A stretch of 46,302 nucleotides of DNA from Erysipelothrix sp. Its GTDB lineage: Bacteria > Bacillota_I > Bacilli_A > Erysipelotrichales > Erysipelotrichaceae. This document shows, piece by piece, positions 7,812-19,054 of this stretch. The translations under genes were made by a program, and so were the position numbers. The notes below the pieces were generated by a model. That model saw only the letters and a program-made list of their open reading frames with translations, was not told where the DNA came from and did no database searches. How positions within the stretch are numbered: position 1 is the stretch's first letter; every line of letters starts with the position of its first letter. The stretch spans positions 1-46,302 of the forward strand of contig JAAYEW010000128.1 in assembly GCA_012728555.1 (NCBI GenBank). The letters run 5' to 3'.

Positions 7812-8765
7812 TTATTTATTTTCTGAATTTTTCTTTTTAATCATATTGTAAACACGTTCTTCAAAATCTTTACTCGAATCAAATCCTCTACGTTTTAAAG
7901 TAAAATCGATTACAGCAGATTCAACCAACATAGCCATGTTTCTTCCTTCTTTAACCGGGAAGACTAATCTAGGGACTTGAATACCTAAGATACTGTAAGG
8001 TTCTGTTTCTTCAATCCCTATTCTCAAATAATCTTTTTGATCATCCCAACTTTCTAAGTTGATTACAAAATCGATCACCGAACGACTCATAACGGCGGAG
8101 GCACCAAACATTTGGGCAGCATTCATAATTCCGATACCTCTTATTTCAAGCATACCACTTAACAATTCAGGAGCATGACCAATAAGCTGTCCATGAGTAC
8201 GTTTAACATCGACTCGATCGTCTGCGATTAAAATGTGTCCGTTACGAATTAATTCTAACGCAATCTCTGACTTACCCATTCCAGAGTCTCCTGTCACCAA
8301 AACACCTTTACCATGAACGTTAACTAATACTCCATGGACATATTCGACTGGAGATAATGCTTCATCTAAATAAGTAACAGTGTCTATTAATAGTTGTGAG
8401 GTTGATAAAGATGATACAAATATCGGGAAGTTCTTACGATTAGCAAGCTCATTTAGAATTGGTGGGCATGGTAAATCATGAGCAATAATAATTGCCGGTG
8501 TCCAACCATCGGTTAACATTTCGAATCGTTCCCATTGGTCTTCTTCTTTCATTTGATTGACATATGCCATTTCTTTAAGTCCCATAATGACGACTCGACG
8601 AGGTTCTGTGTGATCATAAAATCCAGCTAATTCCAGCCCAGGTCGATTGACATCGGGAACAATAATCCATCGTTCCAACGATTGATCATTTCCTGTAATT
8701 TGTTCAAAATTAAAATGCTCTTTAAAATCACGAATCAAACATTTGATTTCTTCTTGATGCTCCAT
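7812..8765 (-). CDS. hprK: HPr kinase/phosphorylase
   Basis: This 317-residue protein has the Walker A GDSGMGKS (159-166), conserved His144 just before the kinase core, and the family signature LEIRGIGIMN (206-215). HprK phosphorylates HPr on Ser46 when glycolytic intermediates are high and reverses this with phosphate, releasing pyrophosphate; it is the sensor of carbon catabolite repression in low-GC Gram-positives. AAGGAGAAAAT precedes the ATG. It begins 9 bases after the uvrA stop, so it is probably the last gene of the uvrB-uvrA-hprK transcript and is followed by a strong terminator. Confidence 0.96.
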   Translation of the reverse strand: MEHQEEIKCLIRDFKEHFNFEQITGNDQSLERWIIVPDVNRPGLELAGFYDHTEPRRVVIMGLKEMAYVNQMKEEDQWERFEMLTDGWTPAIIIAHDLPCPPILNELANRKNFPIFVSSLSTSQLLIDTVTYLDEALSPVEYVHGVLVNVHGKGVLVTGDSGMGKSEIALELIRNGHILIADDRVDVKRTHGQLIGHAPELLSGMLEIRGIGIMNAAQMFGASAVMSRSVIDFVINLESWDDQKDYLRIGIEETEPYSILGIQVPRLVFPVKEGRNMAMLVESAVIDFTLKRRGFDSSKDFEERVYNMIKKKNSENK

Positions 8766-8774
8766 ATTTTCTCC

Positions 8775-11591
8775 TTATAGCACTTTCTTTAAATAGAATC
8801 CAGTGTAACTTTCATCAACACTCGCTATTTTTTCAGGAGTTCCAGTCGCAATGATGGTTCCTCCATTTTCTCCACCCTCAGGACCTAAGTCAATAATGTG
8901 GTCGGCACTTTTTATTATATCTAAATTGTGTTCAATCACAAGAACAGTGTCTCCATTATCTACAATTCTTTCTAATACTTCGATTAGTTTTGAGACATCG
9001 TAGGAATGAAGTCCAGTTGTTGGTTCATCCAAAATAAAGAGGGTTTTACCGGTCGCAATTTTTTGAAGTTCGCTCGCTAGCTTAACACGTTGAGCTTCAC
9101 CTCCAGATAACGATGTCGACGATTGTCCAAGTTTAATATATCCTAAACCAACGTCAAAGAGGGTTTTAAGTTTATTAGAGATCGAAGGCATCGCATCAAA
9201 GAACTCTACCGCTTCCTCTACTGTCATCTCTAAAACATCATAAATGTTTTTCTCTTTATATGTTACTAATAGCGTCTGATCATTGTAACGACGGCCATGA
9301 CACTCTTCACACTCGACATAGATATCTGGTAAAAAGTGCATTGAAATTCGTTTCACTCCATCTCCTTGGCATACTTCACATCGTCCTCCTTTAACATTAA
9401 ACGAGAAGCGTGATTTATCGAACCCTAACATTTTGGCATCGATTGTACTCGCAAAGAGATCTCTAATTTGATCAAAAACACCAGTGTATGTGACCGGATT
9501 TGATCGAGGTGTACGACCTATCGGTTGTTGATCAATAACAACTAATTTATCGATATTTTCTAGTCCTTCAATTGCTTTAACTTTTCCTGGCTTAACATGA
9601 GCTCTTTTAAAAGCAACCATGACTCCATTGGCTAAAACATCGTTGACTAAACTCGATTTCCCTGAACCTGAAACCCCGGTTACGACAACTAACTTCCCTA
9701 AAGGAATATCTACGTTCACATTTTTTAAGTTGTTTTGAGCTGCTTTTTTAATCTTGATAAACTTTCCATTTCCTTTACGACGAAGTGTTGGAACAGCAAT
9801 TTTAAGCTTGCCACTTAAATATTGACCGGTAATTGAATCTGGTGTATTCATGATGACATCAATTGGCCCATTCGCAATAACTTCTCCACCATGGATTCCT
9901 GCATACGGTCCAATATCAACAATCCAATCCGCTTGCATCATCGTCTCTTCATCGTGTTCTACAACAATGAGTGAGTTCCCTAAGTCTCTCATTTCTTTTA
10001 AGGCATTAATAAGTTTTTGATTATCTTTTTGATGCAAACCAATCGATGGTTCATCCAATACATACAGCACCCCCGATAGTTGTGATCCAATTTGATTCGC
10101 TAAACGAATACGTTGTGCTTCTCCACCTGAGAGTGTTCCGGCTAAACGATCAAGGGTTAAATACTCAAGACCAACATTTCTTAAAAAAGAAAGGCGATCA
10201 ATAATTTCTTTTATAATTAAACGGGATATTTCTTGTTGGGTTCTCGATAATTCTAATTGATGAATACAATCGATCATTTCAACAACACTTTGTTGTGTTA
10301 ACTCAGAAATACTCTTCATCCCTACTTTGACACTGAGTGCTTTTTCGTTAAGTCTTAATCCTTGACAACTTTGGCAGGTTTGAGTAGACATAAAACCACT
10401 AACCCATTCTTTATAAAATGATGACTGGGTTTCTTCATAACGACGTTCTATCAGTTTTCCAATGCCTTCAATAAATTGAGTCTTTTTATAATGATTCCCT
10501 CCACGAGAACTCAGTTCATATGTAATTGGCTCTTTGGATCCATTAATCACAATATCGAATTCTTTTTTTGTCAACTGATTGATTGGTTTTGATTTATCAA
10601 TGTTGTAATGACTTAAAAGCTTATCAAACACTTGCCACTCAATATTCTCAGTATTAACTGTGTTTTTAAAGTAACGAATCGCTCCATCATTGATTGATTC
10701 AGTTGGATTAGGAATCAACAAGTCGGTATCAAGATGTTGGGTTTCTCCAATTCCTTTACATGTATCACAAGCTCCTAGTGGAGCATTGAATGAAAATAAT
10801 CTGGGTTCTAAATGTTCTACAGAAAAGCCACATTCTGGACAAGAGTGATTGGCTGAAAACTGAATTTCTTTGTTGCCAACAAGGATAACGACTAGTCCTG
10901 CTGAAAGTTTCAGTGCTGTTTCAATAGAATCGGTGAGCCTGGTATCGATCCCTTCTTTGAGGATAAGACGGTCTATAACAACATCGATGTCATGGCGTAA
11001 GTTTTTGTCTAACATTGACACTTCATCAACTAATTTAATATCATTGTCGATACGAACTCGAACAAAACCATCTTTTGATAAGTTCTCTAACAATTCTTTG
11101 TGAGTGCCTTTTTTGTTTCTGATAATCGGAGCTAAGATGCTTAATCGTGAGCCTTCCTCTTCTTCATGAATTCTTGTTACCATTTGAGCTGGTGTTTGAG
11201 ACGTAATTTCGATATTGTGTATCGGACAATAGGCAACACCAATGCGAGCATATAGTAGTCTCAAGTAGTCATAAATTTCAGTAACTGTCCCTACTGTAGA
11301 ACGAGGGTTATTGTGAGTGGTTTTTTGATCGATAGCAATTGCAGGCGAAAGACCTTCGATACTTTCGACATCCGGTTTTTCAGTATTTCCTAAGAATTGA
11401 CGAGCATATGTAGACAGTGATTCAACATAACGACGTTGCCCTTCCGCATAAATCGTATCAAAAGCTAGCGACGTTTTGCCTGAGCCCGATAGTCCAGTCA
11501 TAATCACGAGTTTATCCTTAGGGATTTCTAGGCTAATGTTTTTTAGGTTATTAACCTTTGCCCCTTTTATAATTAATTTATCTTTTGCCAT
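8775..11591 (-). CDS. uvrA: excinuclease ABC subunit A
   Basis: This 938-residue protein has two ABC ATPase modules: Walker [11 protein letters not shown] near residue 33 and [10 protein letters not shown] near 640, each with an LSGGEAQR signature. Zinc-binding cysteines are present in CPECGF...CDTCKG and in CEVCQG...CEECHG. UvrA dimers scan DNA for bulky damage and load UvrB. AGAGGAATT precedes the ATG. It lies 7 bases after uvrB, the normal Firmicute arrangement. Length and motifs are complete. Confidence 0.97.
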   Translation of the reverse strand: MAKDKLIIKGAKVNNLKNISLEIPKDKLVIMTGLSGSGKTSLAFDTIYAEGQRRYVESLSTYARQFLGNTEKPDVESIEGLSPAIAIDQKTTHNNPRSTVGTVTEIYDYLRLLYARIGVAYCPIHNIEITSQTPAQMVTRIHEEEEGSRLSILAPIIRNKKGTHKELLENLSKDGFVRVRIDNDIKLVDEVSMLDKNLRHDIDVVIDRLILKEGIDTRLTDSIETALKLSAGLVVILVGNKEIQFSANHSCPECGFSVEHLEPRLFSFNAPLGACDTCKGIGETQHLDTDLLIPNPTESINDGAIRYFKNTVNTENIEWQVFDKLLSHYNIDKSKPINQLTKKEFDIVINGSKEPITYELSSRGGNHYKKTQFIEGIGKLIERRYEETQSSFYKEWVSGFMSTQTCQSCQGLRLNEKALSVKVGMKSISELTQQSVVEMIDCIHQLELSRTQQEISRLIIKEIIDRLSFLRNVGLEYLTLDRLAGTLSGGEAQRIRLANQIGSQLSGVLYVLDEPSIGLHQKDNQKLINALKEMRDLGNSLIVVEHDEETMMQADWIVDIGPYAGIHGGEVIANGPIDVIMNTPDSITGQYLSGKLKIAVPTLRRKGNGKFIKIKKAAQNNLKNVNVDIPLGKLVVVTGVSGSGKSSLVNDVLANGVMVAFKRAHVKPGKVKAIEGLENIDKLVVIDQQPIGRTPRSNPVTYTGVFDQIRDLFASTIDAKMLGFDKSRFSFNVKGGRCEVCQGDGVKRISMHFLPDIYVECEECHGRRYNDQTLLVTYKEKNIYDVLEMTVEEAVEFFDAMPSISNKLKTLFDVGLGYIKLGQSSTSLSGGEAQRVKLASELQKIATGKTLFILDEPTTGLHSYDVSKLIEVLERIVDNGDTVLVIEHNLDIIKSADHIIDLGPEGGENGGTIIATGTPEKIASVDESYTGFYLKKVL

Positions 11592-11598
11592 AATTCCT

Positions 11599-13572
11599 CT
11601 AATTTTCTAATTCTACAATAATGTCACGGAGTTCAGCAGCTCTCTCAAAATCAAGGACTCTAGCTGCTTCACGCATTTCTTGGCGAAGATTTTCAAGCAT
11701 CTTTTCTTTCTCTTTCTTATTCTTCTTAAGTTTCTTACTCATGTATTGAAGTGACATTTCTTTAGTTTCTTTACTATGGATTGCATCTCTAATCTCTTTT
11801 TTAATGGTCATAGGGATTAATCCATGGTGCTTGTTGTGGGCTTCTTGAATCGTCCGACGACGTTTCGTTTCATTAATAGCATATTCCATCGAATCTGTCA
11901 TTTTATCTGCATACATGATTACTTTTCCGTTAACATTCCGTGCTGCTCGTCCTATTATCTGTACCAGCGATCGTTTCGAACGTAAGAATCCTTCTTTGTC
12001 TGCATCCAGAATAATGATTAAACTGACTTCAGGTAAGTCGAGTCCTTCTCTTAACAAGTTTATTCCCACTAACACATCAATTTTACCTTTTCTTAAATCA
12101 CGTAATATATCAATTCGTTCTAAGGTTTTTGTTTCATGATGGAGATACCCAACTTTTAGATTCAATTTCTTTAAGTGGGCTGTTAAATCCTCTGCCATCG
12201 AAACTGTTAGCGTTGTTATCAAGACGCGTTCGTCTTTATTAATTCGTTCTCTAATTTCATGAATGAGATCATCAATCTGACCTTCTGTTTTTCTGACTTC
12301 AATTTCCGGATCAATTAGTCCAGTCGGACGAATGATTTGTTCGATTACTTCATTGTTTGCTAACTCAACTTCGTAATCACCAGGAGTGGCAGAAACATAG
12401 ATTGCTTGATTAATACAACCACTGAACTCTTCAAAAGTCATTGGACGATTATTGAGTGCACTTGGCAGTCTAAAACCATATTCAACCAAGTTTAGTTTCC
12501 TTGCCCTATCTCCATTATACATGCCTCTAACCTGAGGTAAAGAAGCATGACTTTCATCGACAACTAATAAAAAGTCTTCTGGAAAATAATCAAACAAATT
12601 AAAAGGTCTTTGATCCGATGTGCGACCATCAATATGTTGTGAGTAATTTTCGATTCCGCTACAGATACCTAGTTCGCGTAATGATTCTAAGTCATAGCGG
12701 GTTCTTTGTTCTAATCGTTGTGCTTCTAGAAGCTTATTTTGACTCTTCAGTTCAATTAATCTTTCTTCAAGTTCAGCTTCTATCTTGTTACAAGCAACTA
12801 AAATATCTTCTTTTTTGCGGGCATACTCATTCGCAGGAAAAATATTGTAAACTGTAAAGACATTGCGGACAACACCTGTTAAAGGATCAACTTCGCTAAT
12901 TCTTTCAATTTCATCCCCAAACATTTCTATCCGGACGGTACGATCATCACTGTAACCTAATGTTACCTCAATAACATCGCCTCTGACTCGAAAGGTTCCT
13001 CGTTTTTGTTCTAAGTCGTTGCGTTTGTATTGACGATTCACCAGTTCTTTTAAAAGTTCTTGTCGACTTAAAATATCCCCAACTCTAATGACGTATAACA
13101 TGTCTTTGTACAAAGATGGATCACTCGACCCATAGATACAGGCAACAGAAGCAACGATGATGGTGTCTCTGCGTTGTAAGACAGCATTGAGTGCTGCTAA
13201 ACGTAACATATCTAATTCTTCATTGATCATTGAAGATTTTTCAATATAGGTATCTGTTCGAGGCATGTAGGCTTCTGGTTGATAATAATCGAAGTTAGAG
13301 ACAAAATACTCGACACGATTGTTTGGGAAAAACGATTTAAATTCAGAATAGAGTTGACCTGCTAACGTTTTGTTATGAGCAAAAACCAAGGTCGGTTTAT
13401 TGACCTTGGCGATAACTTGTGAAATAGTATAAGTTTTTCCAGTACCAGTTGCGCCTAATAATACTTGATGCTTTTTATTTTCTTGTAATCCTTTAACAAG
13501 TTGTTCGATTGCTTTGGGTTGATCGCCTTGAGGCGAGTATTCAGATACTAACTGAAATTTTGGTGAACTCAT
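11599..13572 (-). CDS. uvrB: excinuclease ABC subunit B
   Basis: This 657-residue helicase-fold protein has Walker [11 protein letters not shown] (40-49), the beta-hairpin region [17 protein letters not shown] that inserts between DNA strands, a DESHAS motif II, helicase motifs V/VI ([20 protein letters not shown]) and the C-terminal UVR domain ([12 protein letters not shown]) that contacts UvrC. It verifies damage handed over by UvrA. Its ATG overlaps the stop of the upstream S41 protease gene as ATGA (4-base overlap), so it is translationally coupled to it. Confidence 0.97.
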   Translation of the reverse strand: MSSPKFQLVSEYSPQGDQPKAIEQLVKGLQENKKHQVLLGATGTGKTYTISQVIAKVNKPTLVFAHNKTLAGQLYSEFKSFFPNNRVEYFVSNFDYYQPEAYMPRTDTYIEKSSMINEELDMLRLAALNAVLQRRDTIIVASVACIYGSSDPSLYKDMLYVIRVGDILSRQELLKELVNRQYKRNDLEQKRGTFRVRGDVIEVTLGYSDDRTVRIEMFGDEIERISEVDPLTGVVRNVFTVYNIFPANEYARKKEDILVACNKIEAELEERLIELKSQNKLLEAQRLEQRTRYDLESLRELGICSGIENYSQHIDGRTSDQRPFNLFDYFPEDFLLVVDESHASLPQVRGMYNGDRARKLNLVEYGFRLPSALNNRPMTFEEFSGCINQAIYVSATPGDYEVELANNEVIEQIIRPTGLIDPEIEVRKTEGQIDDLIHEIRERINKDERVLITTLTVSMAEDLTAHLKKLNLKVGYLHHETKTLERIDILRDLRKGKIDVLVGINLLREGLDLPEVSLIIILDADKEGFLRSKRSLVQIIGRAARNVNGKVIMYADKMTDSMEYAINETKRRRTIQEAHNKHHGLIPMTIKKEIRDAIHSKETKEMSLQYMSKKLKKNKKEKEKMLENLRQEMREAARVLDFERAAELRDIIVELEN

Positions 13573-15071
13573 TGTAGATACTCGATTGCTTCAGACAATT
13601 GAAGATCATGTTTTTCTCGATTTATGTTCCATTCTCTTTGAATTGCTGCTGAAAGCTGAGAAATAGTTTCATTTGTAATGGTTGGATTGACTGGAATCTT
13701 TCTATTTTCTTGAAATGTTTTTAAGGAGTTTTCTGTTGCTAGTGAATAATACCCATCGGTGCGATCTGGATTATATCCTAAGAAATCTAGAGCTTTTTGA
13801 ACATATTCAATCGCATCAGAAACATCATCCAATTTATAGTTGAATGGTTCTTCATCTTCTTTTTGAAGTGGTATTGCGTGGTAAAAAACTTCATGTAATT
13901 TCACCTCAATCGTTGGTTCAATTCCTAATTTATGAATTCGTTCACCATTAGGGCCTAACCATTGCGCTGCAGTGTACTTGAGAGCATACCCTTGTGATAA
14001 ATCTTCTGTCATTTGAACCGTACCTTTTCCAAAGGTTTTTGTTCCAATCACGTCGATGTTTAAGTTATCGTGTAATGCTGCTACAAGTACTTCTGAAGCT
14101 GATGCGGAACCTTCATTCGCAAGTAAGACAATTTTTTCGAAATTTGCATAATTGTTCCCAGATGCTTTGGTTTGATTTATCAATCCCAATACATCCTCTT
14201 GTTGTAGTATGACTTGCCCTTTGGTTAAAAAGAAAGAAGCTATTTGGTTGAGTGCACTTAAATAGCCACCACCATTATCACGCACATCGATAATAATCTT
14301 GTTTACTTTTTGTTCTGTGAACATGTCTAAGTTGTATTTTACTTCACTCCCACTGTTTAAACCAAAGGAATCTATTTCTAATAGACCAATTTCGTCGTTA
14401 ACAAGAGAAGCAAAGACAGTCTGATTCACTTGACCACGAGAAATGTCTAACTTTACTATCACATTGTCTCGTTTGAATTCTATGACAACTTTCGTGTTTT
14501 CTTCGCCACGAACCAAAGCACTGATATCTTCTGAGGACATACCAACAACGGATTGATTGTCTACCGTCCAAAAGATATCTCCAGCCATGACTCCGGCTTT
14601 TTCTGCAGGGGAGTTTCTAAAAACATTTTTAACAATACTATAGTCATCGACTTGATAATACTGTACTCCAATTCCTACAAAGTTTTGATTAATTGCTTCT
14701 TCAAACGCTTGTTTTTCTTCAGGAGTCATATAATCGGTATATGGATCTCCGTTTTGTTCTAACATCCCTATAATTGCGTTATCCACTAGTTCAACCGTTG
14801 GATTTTCCATGTCTTTTGAGAAATACCAACGATTCTTGAGAATACTGAGAACAGTGTTAAAGCGTTTCATCGATTCTGATGATAGGTTTTCGGTTGGTGT
14901 ATTTGAAGTGATTGTTGGATTAGCTGCTTTCGCAAAAATAAATCCAGACCCAAAGGATAACAACATCGCAACTAAAACACCAAGAATAATCAATCGCTTT
15001 TGTTTTCTTTTTCGTTGTTCATCTGGCCATAAATGTTTTTCTAATTTTATATTTACTTTGTTGTTATCCAT
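13569..15071 (-). CDS. S41 carboxyl-terminal processing protease with peptidoglycan-binding domain
   Basis: This 500-residue protein starts with a basic cytoplasmic segment and one membrane span (about 26-48), then a PDZ domain (about 125-205), and the S41 catalytic core. Ser324 (in GSASASE) and Lys349 (KTFGKGTVQ) are 25 residues apart, as in Prc/Tsp. The C-terminal 80 residues ([20 protein letters not shown]) are a peptidoglycan_binding_1 domain. It is therefore anchored outside the membrane and held at the wall, resembling Bacillus CtpB, whose gene also follows ftsEX. It may trim cell-wall proteins such as the neighbouring hydrolase (inference). AGGAGGAAAAT precedes the ATG. Confidence 0.92.
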   Translation of the reverse strand: MDNNKVNIKLEKHLWPDEQRKRKQKRLIILGVLVAMLLSFGSGFIFAKAANPTITSNTPTENLSSESMKRFNTVLSILKNRWYFSKDMENPTVELVDNAIIGMLEQNGDPYTDYMTPEEKQAFEEAINQNFVGIGVQYYQVDDYSIVKNVFRNSPAEKAGVMAGDIFWTVDNQSVVGMSSEDISALVRGEENTKVVIEFKRDNVIVKLDISRGQVNQTVFASLVNDEIGLLEIDSFGLNSGSEVKYNLDMFTEQKVNKIIIDVRDNGGGYLSALNQIASFFLTKGQVILQQEDVLGLINQTKASGNNYANFEKIVLLANEGSASASEVLVAALHDNLNIDVIGTKTFGKGTVQMTEDLSQGYALKYTAAQWLGPNGERIHKLGIEPTIEVKLHEVFYHAIPLQKEDEEPFNYKLDDVSDAIEYVQKALDFLGYNPDRTDGYYSLATENSLKTFQENRKIPVNPTITNETISQLSAAIQREWNINREKHDLQLSEAIEYLQ

Positions 15072-15086
15072 ATTTTCCTCCTAAAC

Positions 15087-15644
15087 TTAGTAGCTTGCTC
15101 CTACTTTAAATCCATACCAAGTTTGTGGATTAACACGACATGGTGCTTGATTTCCACGGTTTTCACAAGCCCACGAGAGATCCATCCATTGTCCATTTGG
15201 TGTAAAATTAAGCGTTCCACTCCATGTTTCTAAAAACTGATCCAATGGTTTATTGGATACATAAATAATTTCATGATGTAAGTGGGGTCCTGTCGAGCTG
15301 CCTGAAGACCCTAAAGTACCGAGTTGTTGTCCTTTTGTAACTACTTGTCCTTGGCGCACATTGACAGATTGCATATGGGCATAAAGTAATGAATATAACT
15401 TATTGTTCATACTATAGAGAACTTGAACCTTGTTACCTCCACCATAACCACACATATTTCCTAAATAACCCCAAGTAGGGCATCCTGTATTGGTATTGAT
15501 TACGATACCAGGTCCTGTTGCGACAATCGGTGTCCCCATCGATGCAGCAATATCTACACCATAGTGAACATTACCAAAGGTGCTTCCTTGGAAACTTCCT
15601 GGATAATACCATGCTCCAGCAGTTACTCTGAAATTACCATTCAC
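15087..15644 (-). pseudogene. M23 peptidase domain, cut off from its secretion half by an in-frame stop
   Basis: These 185 residues form a LytM/M23 zinc endopeptidase: HYGVD (His27, Asp31), a central YAHM His and GPHLHHE (His121, His123), so the catalytic set looks intact. There is no signal peptide. The frame is the same as that of the upstream coiled-coil gene, separated only by TAA and one CCA codon; the only nearby start is a GTG with a marginal GGGTGG before it. Read through the stop, the junction would be GSGSGWI-x-PVNGNF, the usual linker into M23 domains, and a CAA-to-TAA change explains it. Either a nonsense mutation, a sequencing error, or regulated readthrough. Alone it could not be exported. 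Confidence 0.75.
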
Positions 15645-15647
15645 TGG

Positions 15648-16616
15648 TTAGATCCACCCGCTTCCTGATCCTTGAAGGACATCGGATGGTACAGGAGGAG
15701 GTGTCGGTTTTGGTTTGTTTGCTTCTGCTGCTTTTCGTTCTGCTTCAAGTCTTTCTTGTTCAGCTTTCTTACGAGCTGCTTCTAACTCTTGTTTGTAAGT
15801 CGCTAGTCCGCTTTTAATCGTATTCAGACTTTTTGCTTGATTGGCTTTATTATCTTCTAGAGCTGCTTGTTGTGCTAATAGTTGTGCTTCTTGTTCACGG
15901 TAAGTAACAATTAATTTGTCTAATCCTGCTTTAGCGATTTCGAGTCCTTTTTTCAGTTCAGTCACACTGTGAAGACTATCTTGCAAAACAACTTGTTGTC
16001 GTTGTACTTCAACTTTGTCGTCATTCAATTGAACAACTACTTTCTCGTATTCATTCATCAGATCTTGATCTTGTTGATTAATTCGAGAAATAATATCAGC
16101 ATTTCTTTGCATTTCAGTGTAGGATTGTGCACCAAAAATAAAATTAACCATGTTGTTCACAAATAAATCGGATTGTTTTGCTAACATTCTTGAACGAATT
16201 TCTTCATCAATTCGGCTAATTTCTGCTTCACTTTCTTTTATCTGTACTTCTAAATCAGCAATATTGTTTTCAACAACGACAATTTGATTTTCAAGAGAAA
16301 CGATATCTTTTTCAGCTTGTTCAATTTCTTGTTGTTTGTTTTTGGCTTGTTCAAGATACGTTTGAAGATTAGCTTTGATGTCTTCAATCGAATTTGCGGT
16401 TGACTTTAAATCTTTCGATAACTTATCTAGTTTTCGATTCACATAGCCTTGGTATTGATTACACGTTTCTTGCGAGTCTTTTGTAATTTTGGTACTACAG
16501 AGTTTACGGTAATAGTCTTCATTGGCGTCAAACTCACTATCAGTAATCGCACGGATACTGCGAGGCATAACCAAAGATAATACGACCATCAAAACAAGTA
16601 ACATAATTTTTTTCAT
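15648..16616 (-). pseudogene. secreted coiled-coil protein (N-terminal half of a PcsB/CwlO/EnvC-type wall hydrolase)
   Basis: These 322 residues contain a signal peptide (MKKIMLLVLMVVLSLVMPRS...RA), two cysteines in the first mature segment, then about 220 residues of heptad-rich Glu/Lys/Gln coiled coil and a proline-rich linker (KPTPPPVP) ending GSGSGWI. This is the domain order of hydrolases activated by FtsEX: the coiled coil binds FtsX and a C-terminal hydrolase domain follows. The hydrolase half lies directly behind an in-frame TAA. The ATG at 16614-16616 overlaps the ftsX stop (TAATG) with AAGGTGG 8 bases away and is preferred to a GTG at 16626-16628. If the stop is real this makes only a regulatory half. 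Confidence 0.75.
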
Positions 16617-17497
16617 TATCGCACCCACCTTAAATTTCTAGTGACAGAAATAAAACTTCCGATTAATCCAACAGAGACAGAGGTTATCAAAATAATTACT
16701 GAAATCTCATAAACCATTGGAACGGCTGGTGTAATTTGAAATAAGCCAAAGATTGTAGAATCTGCTAGCTTATTTACTAAATAATCATATCCAAAAACAA
16801 TAATAACAATCGGAATAATGGATCCAAAGATACCAATCAGAATTCCTTCGATCAAAAATGGTGATCGAATAAAGTTATTCGTTGCTCCGACGATTCGCAT
16901 AATTTCGATTTCATCTTGTCTTGAATAAATTGATAACTTTATTGTATTCGAAATCAGAAAAACAGCAAGTAGTGTTAGAGCAATAACAAAGGCAGAACCA
17001 CCGGTTCTTAACATATTTAAGCTATCTAACAAGTTGTTAGTCGCATCTCCTCCATCCATTACTTCAAAGGCCCATTGAGCGCTTTTAACTTTGTTTGATA
17101 CTTCTTCTAAATAACGCCCATCCGTTACGTAAATTAAATACCCATCGAGCAATGGATTATTTTCTTTGAATCGTTCGTAAGCGTCGCCATAGGTTGCTAT
17201 ATATTGTTCAAGTGCATCTTCTTTTGTTATCTCTTGAATGCGTGAAACTCCTGTTATTTGTTTAATTTCTTCTTCAATTTGTGGTTTTTCATTTTCATAA
17301 TCAGCTTTAATAGATACCCAAATATCAATATTGCCCTCAATATTTTTAGTTGTACTATTAATATTGTTAGTTAGAATCAGAATAATACCAAGAAATAACA
17401 TGGTGAAGGTGACGACTGCTATACTCGATAGAGATACAGAGAAGTGACGAAAAAAGCCAATAAAGCCTTCTTTTAAGGTTCTAAAAATTCGTCTCAT
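16616..17497 (-). CDS. ftsX: cell-division ABC transporter permease FtsX
   Basis: This 293-residue protein has four membrane spans in FtsX order: one near residues 22-46, an extracellular domain of about 120 residues, then three spans in the last 120 residues, with the conserved RQDEIEIMRIVGATNNFI cytoplasmic loop between spans 2 and 3. FtsX passes conformational signals from FtsE ATP hydrolysis to extracellular peptidoglycan hydrolases. It starts inside the last 17 bases of ftsE and its stop overlaps the ATG of the coiled-coil gene, which fits a physical partnership of the three products. Confidence 0.95.
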   Translation of the reverse strand: MRRIFRTLKEGFIGFFRHFSVSLSSIAVVTFTMLFLGIILILTNNINSTTKNIEGNIDIWVSIKADYENEKPQIEEEIKQITGVSRIQEITKEDALEQYIATYGDAYERFKENNPLLDGYLIYVTDGRYLEEVSNKVKSAQWAFEVMDGGDATNNLLDSLNMLRTGGSAFVIALTLLAVFLISNTIKLSIYSRQDEIEIMRIVGATNNFIRSPFLIEGILIGIFGSIIPIVIIVFGYDYLVNKLADSTIFGLFQITPAVPMVYEISVIILITSVSVGLIGSFISVTRNLRWVR

Positions 17498-18176
17498 TTA
17501 GATACCCTCCTATATTTAAGTCAGCGACAACATGTCCTTCAGAAAGTACGATTGTTCTTTTCTTATAAAGATTGACAAGCGCTTCATCGTGAGTCACCAT
17601 AATGACTGTTGTGTTTTCTTCTTTATTGATTTTCTCTAAGAGTTCTATAATTTCTTTTGATTTCTCAGGGTCCAAGTTACCAGTTGGTTCATCCGCTATA
17701 AGGACGAAAGGCCGATTGGCAATAGCACGTGCGATTGCTACTCGTTGTTGTTGGCCACCAGATAATTGATTGGGATAAGAGGTTGATTTTTCAGAAAGGT
17801 CAACTAAAGAGAGTACTTCTCGAACTCTTTTTCTGATTAATTTTGATGGCATATTGACGACTTCTAGAGCAAACGCAACATTTTCGAATACCGTCTTACT
17901 TGGCAATAATTTAAAATCTTGATAGACCACACCTACATGACGTCTAAAATAAGGGATTTTCCCTCTTCTTATTTTCCCAACATCAACATCGTTGACTTTC
18001 ACTGAACCTGATGTTGGTTTTTCTTCAGCATCCATTAGTTTAATTAATGTAGATTTACCTGATCCAGTTTGACCAATAACATAGATAAACTCACCTTTTT
18101 TGACATGAAGATTCAAATCAAAAAGGGCATTAGTTCCATTTTTATACTTTTTGTAAACATTGTTAAAAACAATCAT
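17481..18176 (-). CDS. ftsE: cell-division ATP-binding protein FtsE
   Basis: This 231-residue ABC ATPase carries Walker [10 protein letters not shown] (35-43), Q-loop VYQDFKLLP, signature LSGGQQQR, Walker [13 protein letters not shown] and the H-loop VTHD. The spacing and the YQDFKLL stretch are typical of FtsE rather than of MacB/LolD-type exporters, and the following ftsX settles the assignment. FtsE is the cytoplasmic motor of the FtsEX complex that controls wall hydrolysis at division or elongation. It begins 14 bases after the YitT-family gene. Confidence 0.95.
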   Translation of the reverse strand: MIVFNNVYKKYKNGTNALFDLNLHVKKGEFIYVIGQTGSGKSTLIKLMDAEEKPTSGSVKVNDVDVGKIRRGKIPYFRRHVGVVYQDFKLLPSKTVFENVAFALEVVNMPSKLIRKRVREVLSLVDLSEKSTSYPNQLSGGQQQRVAIARAIANRPFVLIADEPTGNLDPEKSKEIIELLEKINKEENTTVIMVTHDEALVNLYKKRTIVLSEGHVVADLNIGGYLNETNF

Positions 18177-18190
18177 TGTCGTTTCCTCTT

Positions 18191-19042
18191 CTAAATCTTG
18201 TACTCAAATGAGAAACCTTCCCCTTTGACTTCGGTTGCATCCGATACAATAAAAAATGCATTTGGATCGATACTTACAACTAAGTCATGTAATAACGGAT
18301 ACTGATTCGCAAACACTACTGTCAGTAGCATTGGTTTTTCATCCCCTGTAAAACCACCTTTTGCGGAAATAATCGTTGTCCCTCTATCTAATTCTTTTTG
18401 AATATTAAACAATATTGTTTGGTATTTGTCAGATATAATATATACCATTTTTGCGTGTTGTCCACCTGAAACAAGAACTTTGTCGACTGCGAACCCGGTT
18501 GTTACTACTGAAACCAAGCCGATTAACACAGCTTCAATTCCTCGGGTCCAAACACCGAGTACAATCGTTAATGCATCGATAATCATGACTAATGTAGATA
18601 ATTTTACATGAGTTACTTTGTGTAATATTAAAGCAGGTACATCCATACCTCCAGTACTAGCTCCTGTTTTAAAGACTAATCCAATGCCTATTCCAGCGAT
18701 AAGACCTGCGTACAACGAGGCTAAAACTGGGTCTATATTAATATGGATTGGGTAATCTAACAAGATAATCAGAAACAATGGATATAAAATAGCTGAAACA
18801 ACTGTTTTTATTGCAAATTCTTTACCTAGAAAAATTGCTCCTAAAATAAATGTCGTAACAACGATAATGTAAATTATCATTTCCTCACTGATATTGACCA
18901 GTGGTTGAATAGCAACTGCTACCCCGGCCATTCCTCCTGATAAAATTTTAAAAGGAATGATAAAATAAGCAACGGAACATACTAAAATAAAGTTTCCTAA
19001 AATTAGGTATATTGCATCTTTTAGTAAGGATGTTCTTTTCAT
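18191..19042 (-). CDS. YitT family (DUF161/DUF2179) membrane protein
   Basis: These 283 residues have five to six hydrophobic spans (for example 10-30, 53-71, 79-97, 107-126 with GIGIGLVFKTGASTGGMD, and 150-180), then a soluble C-terminal DUF2179 domain of about 85 residues (KMVYIISDKYQTI, GTTIISAKGGFTG). This is the YitT/YqfU family; its transport or signalling role has not been settled, and the C-terminal domain resembles small ligand-binding folds. It lies between prfB and ftsE, 12 bases after prfB, so it is part of the same transcript. GGAGCGAC precedes the ATG. Confidence 0.88.
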   Translation of the reverse strand: MKRTSLLKDAIYLILGNFILVCSVAYFIIPFKILSGGMAGVAVAIQPLVNISEEMIIYIIVVTTFILGAIFLGKEFAIKTVVSAILYPLFLIILLDYPIHINIDPVLASLYAGLIAGIGIGLVFKTGASTGGMDVPALILHKVTHVKLSTLVMIIDALTIVLGVWTRGIEAVLIGLVSVVTTGFAVDKVLVSGGQHAKMVYIISDKYQTILFNIQKELDRGTTIISAKGGFTGDEKPMLLTVVFANQYPLLHDLVVSIDPNAFFIVSDATEVKGEGFSFEYKI

Positions 19043-19054
19043 TTGTCGCTCCTT

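Noticed and set aside
15087-15644. Independent M23 peptidase gene with its own start
   Set aside because: The GTG start has only a marginal ribosome-binding site, there is no signal peptide, and the frame continues from the coiled-coil gene across a single stop codon.
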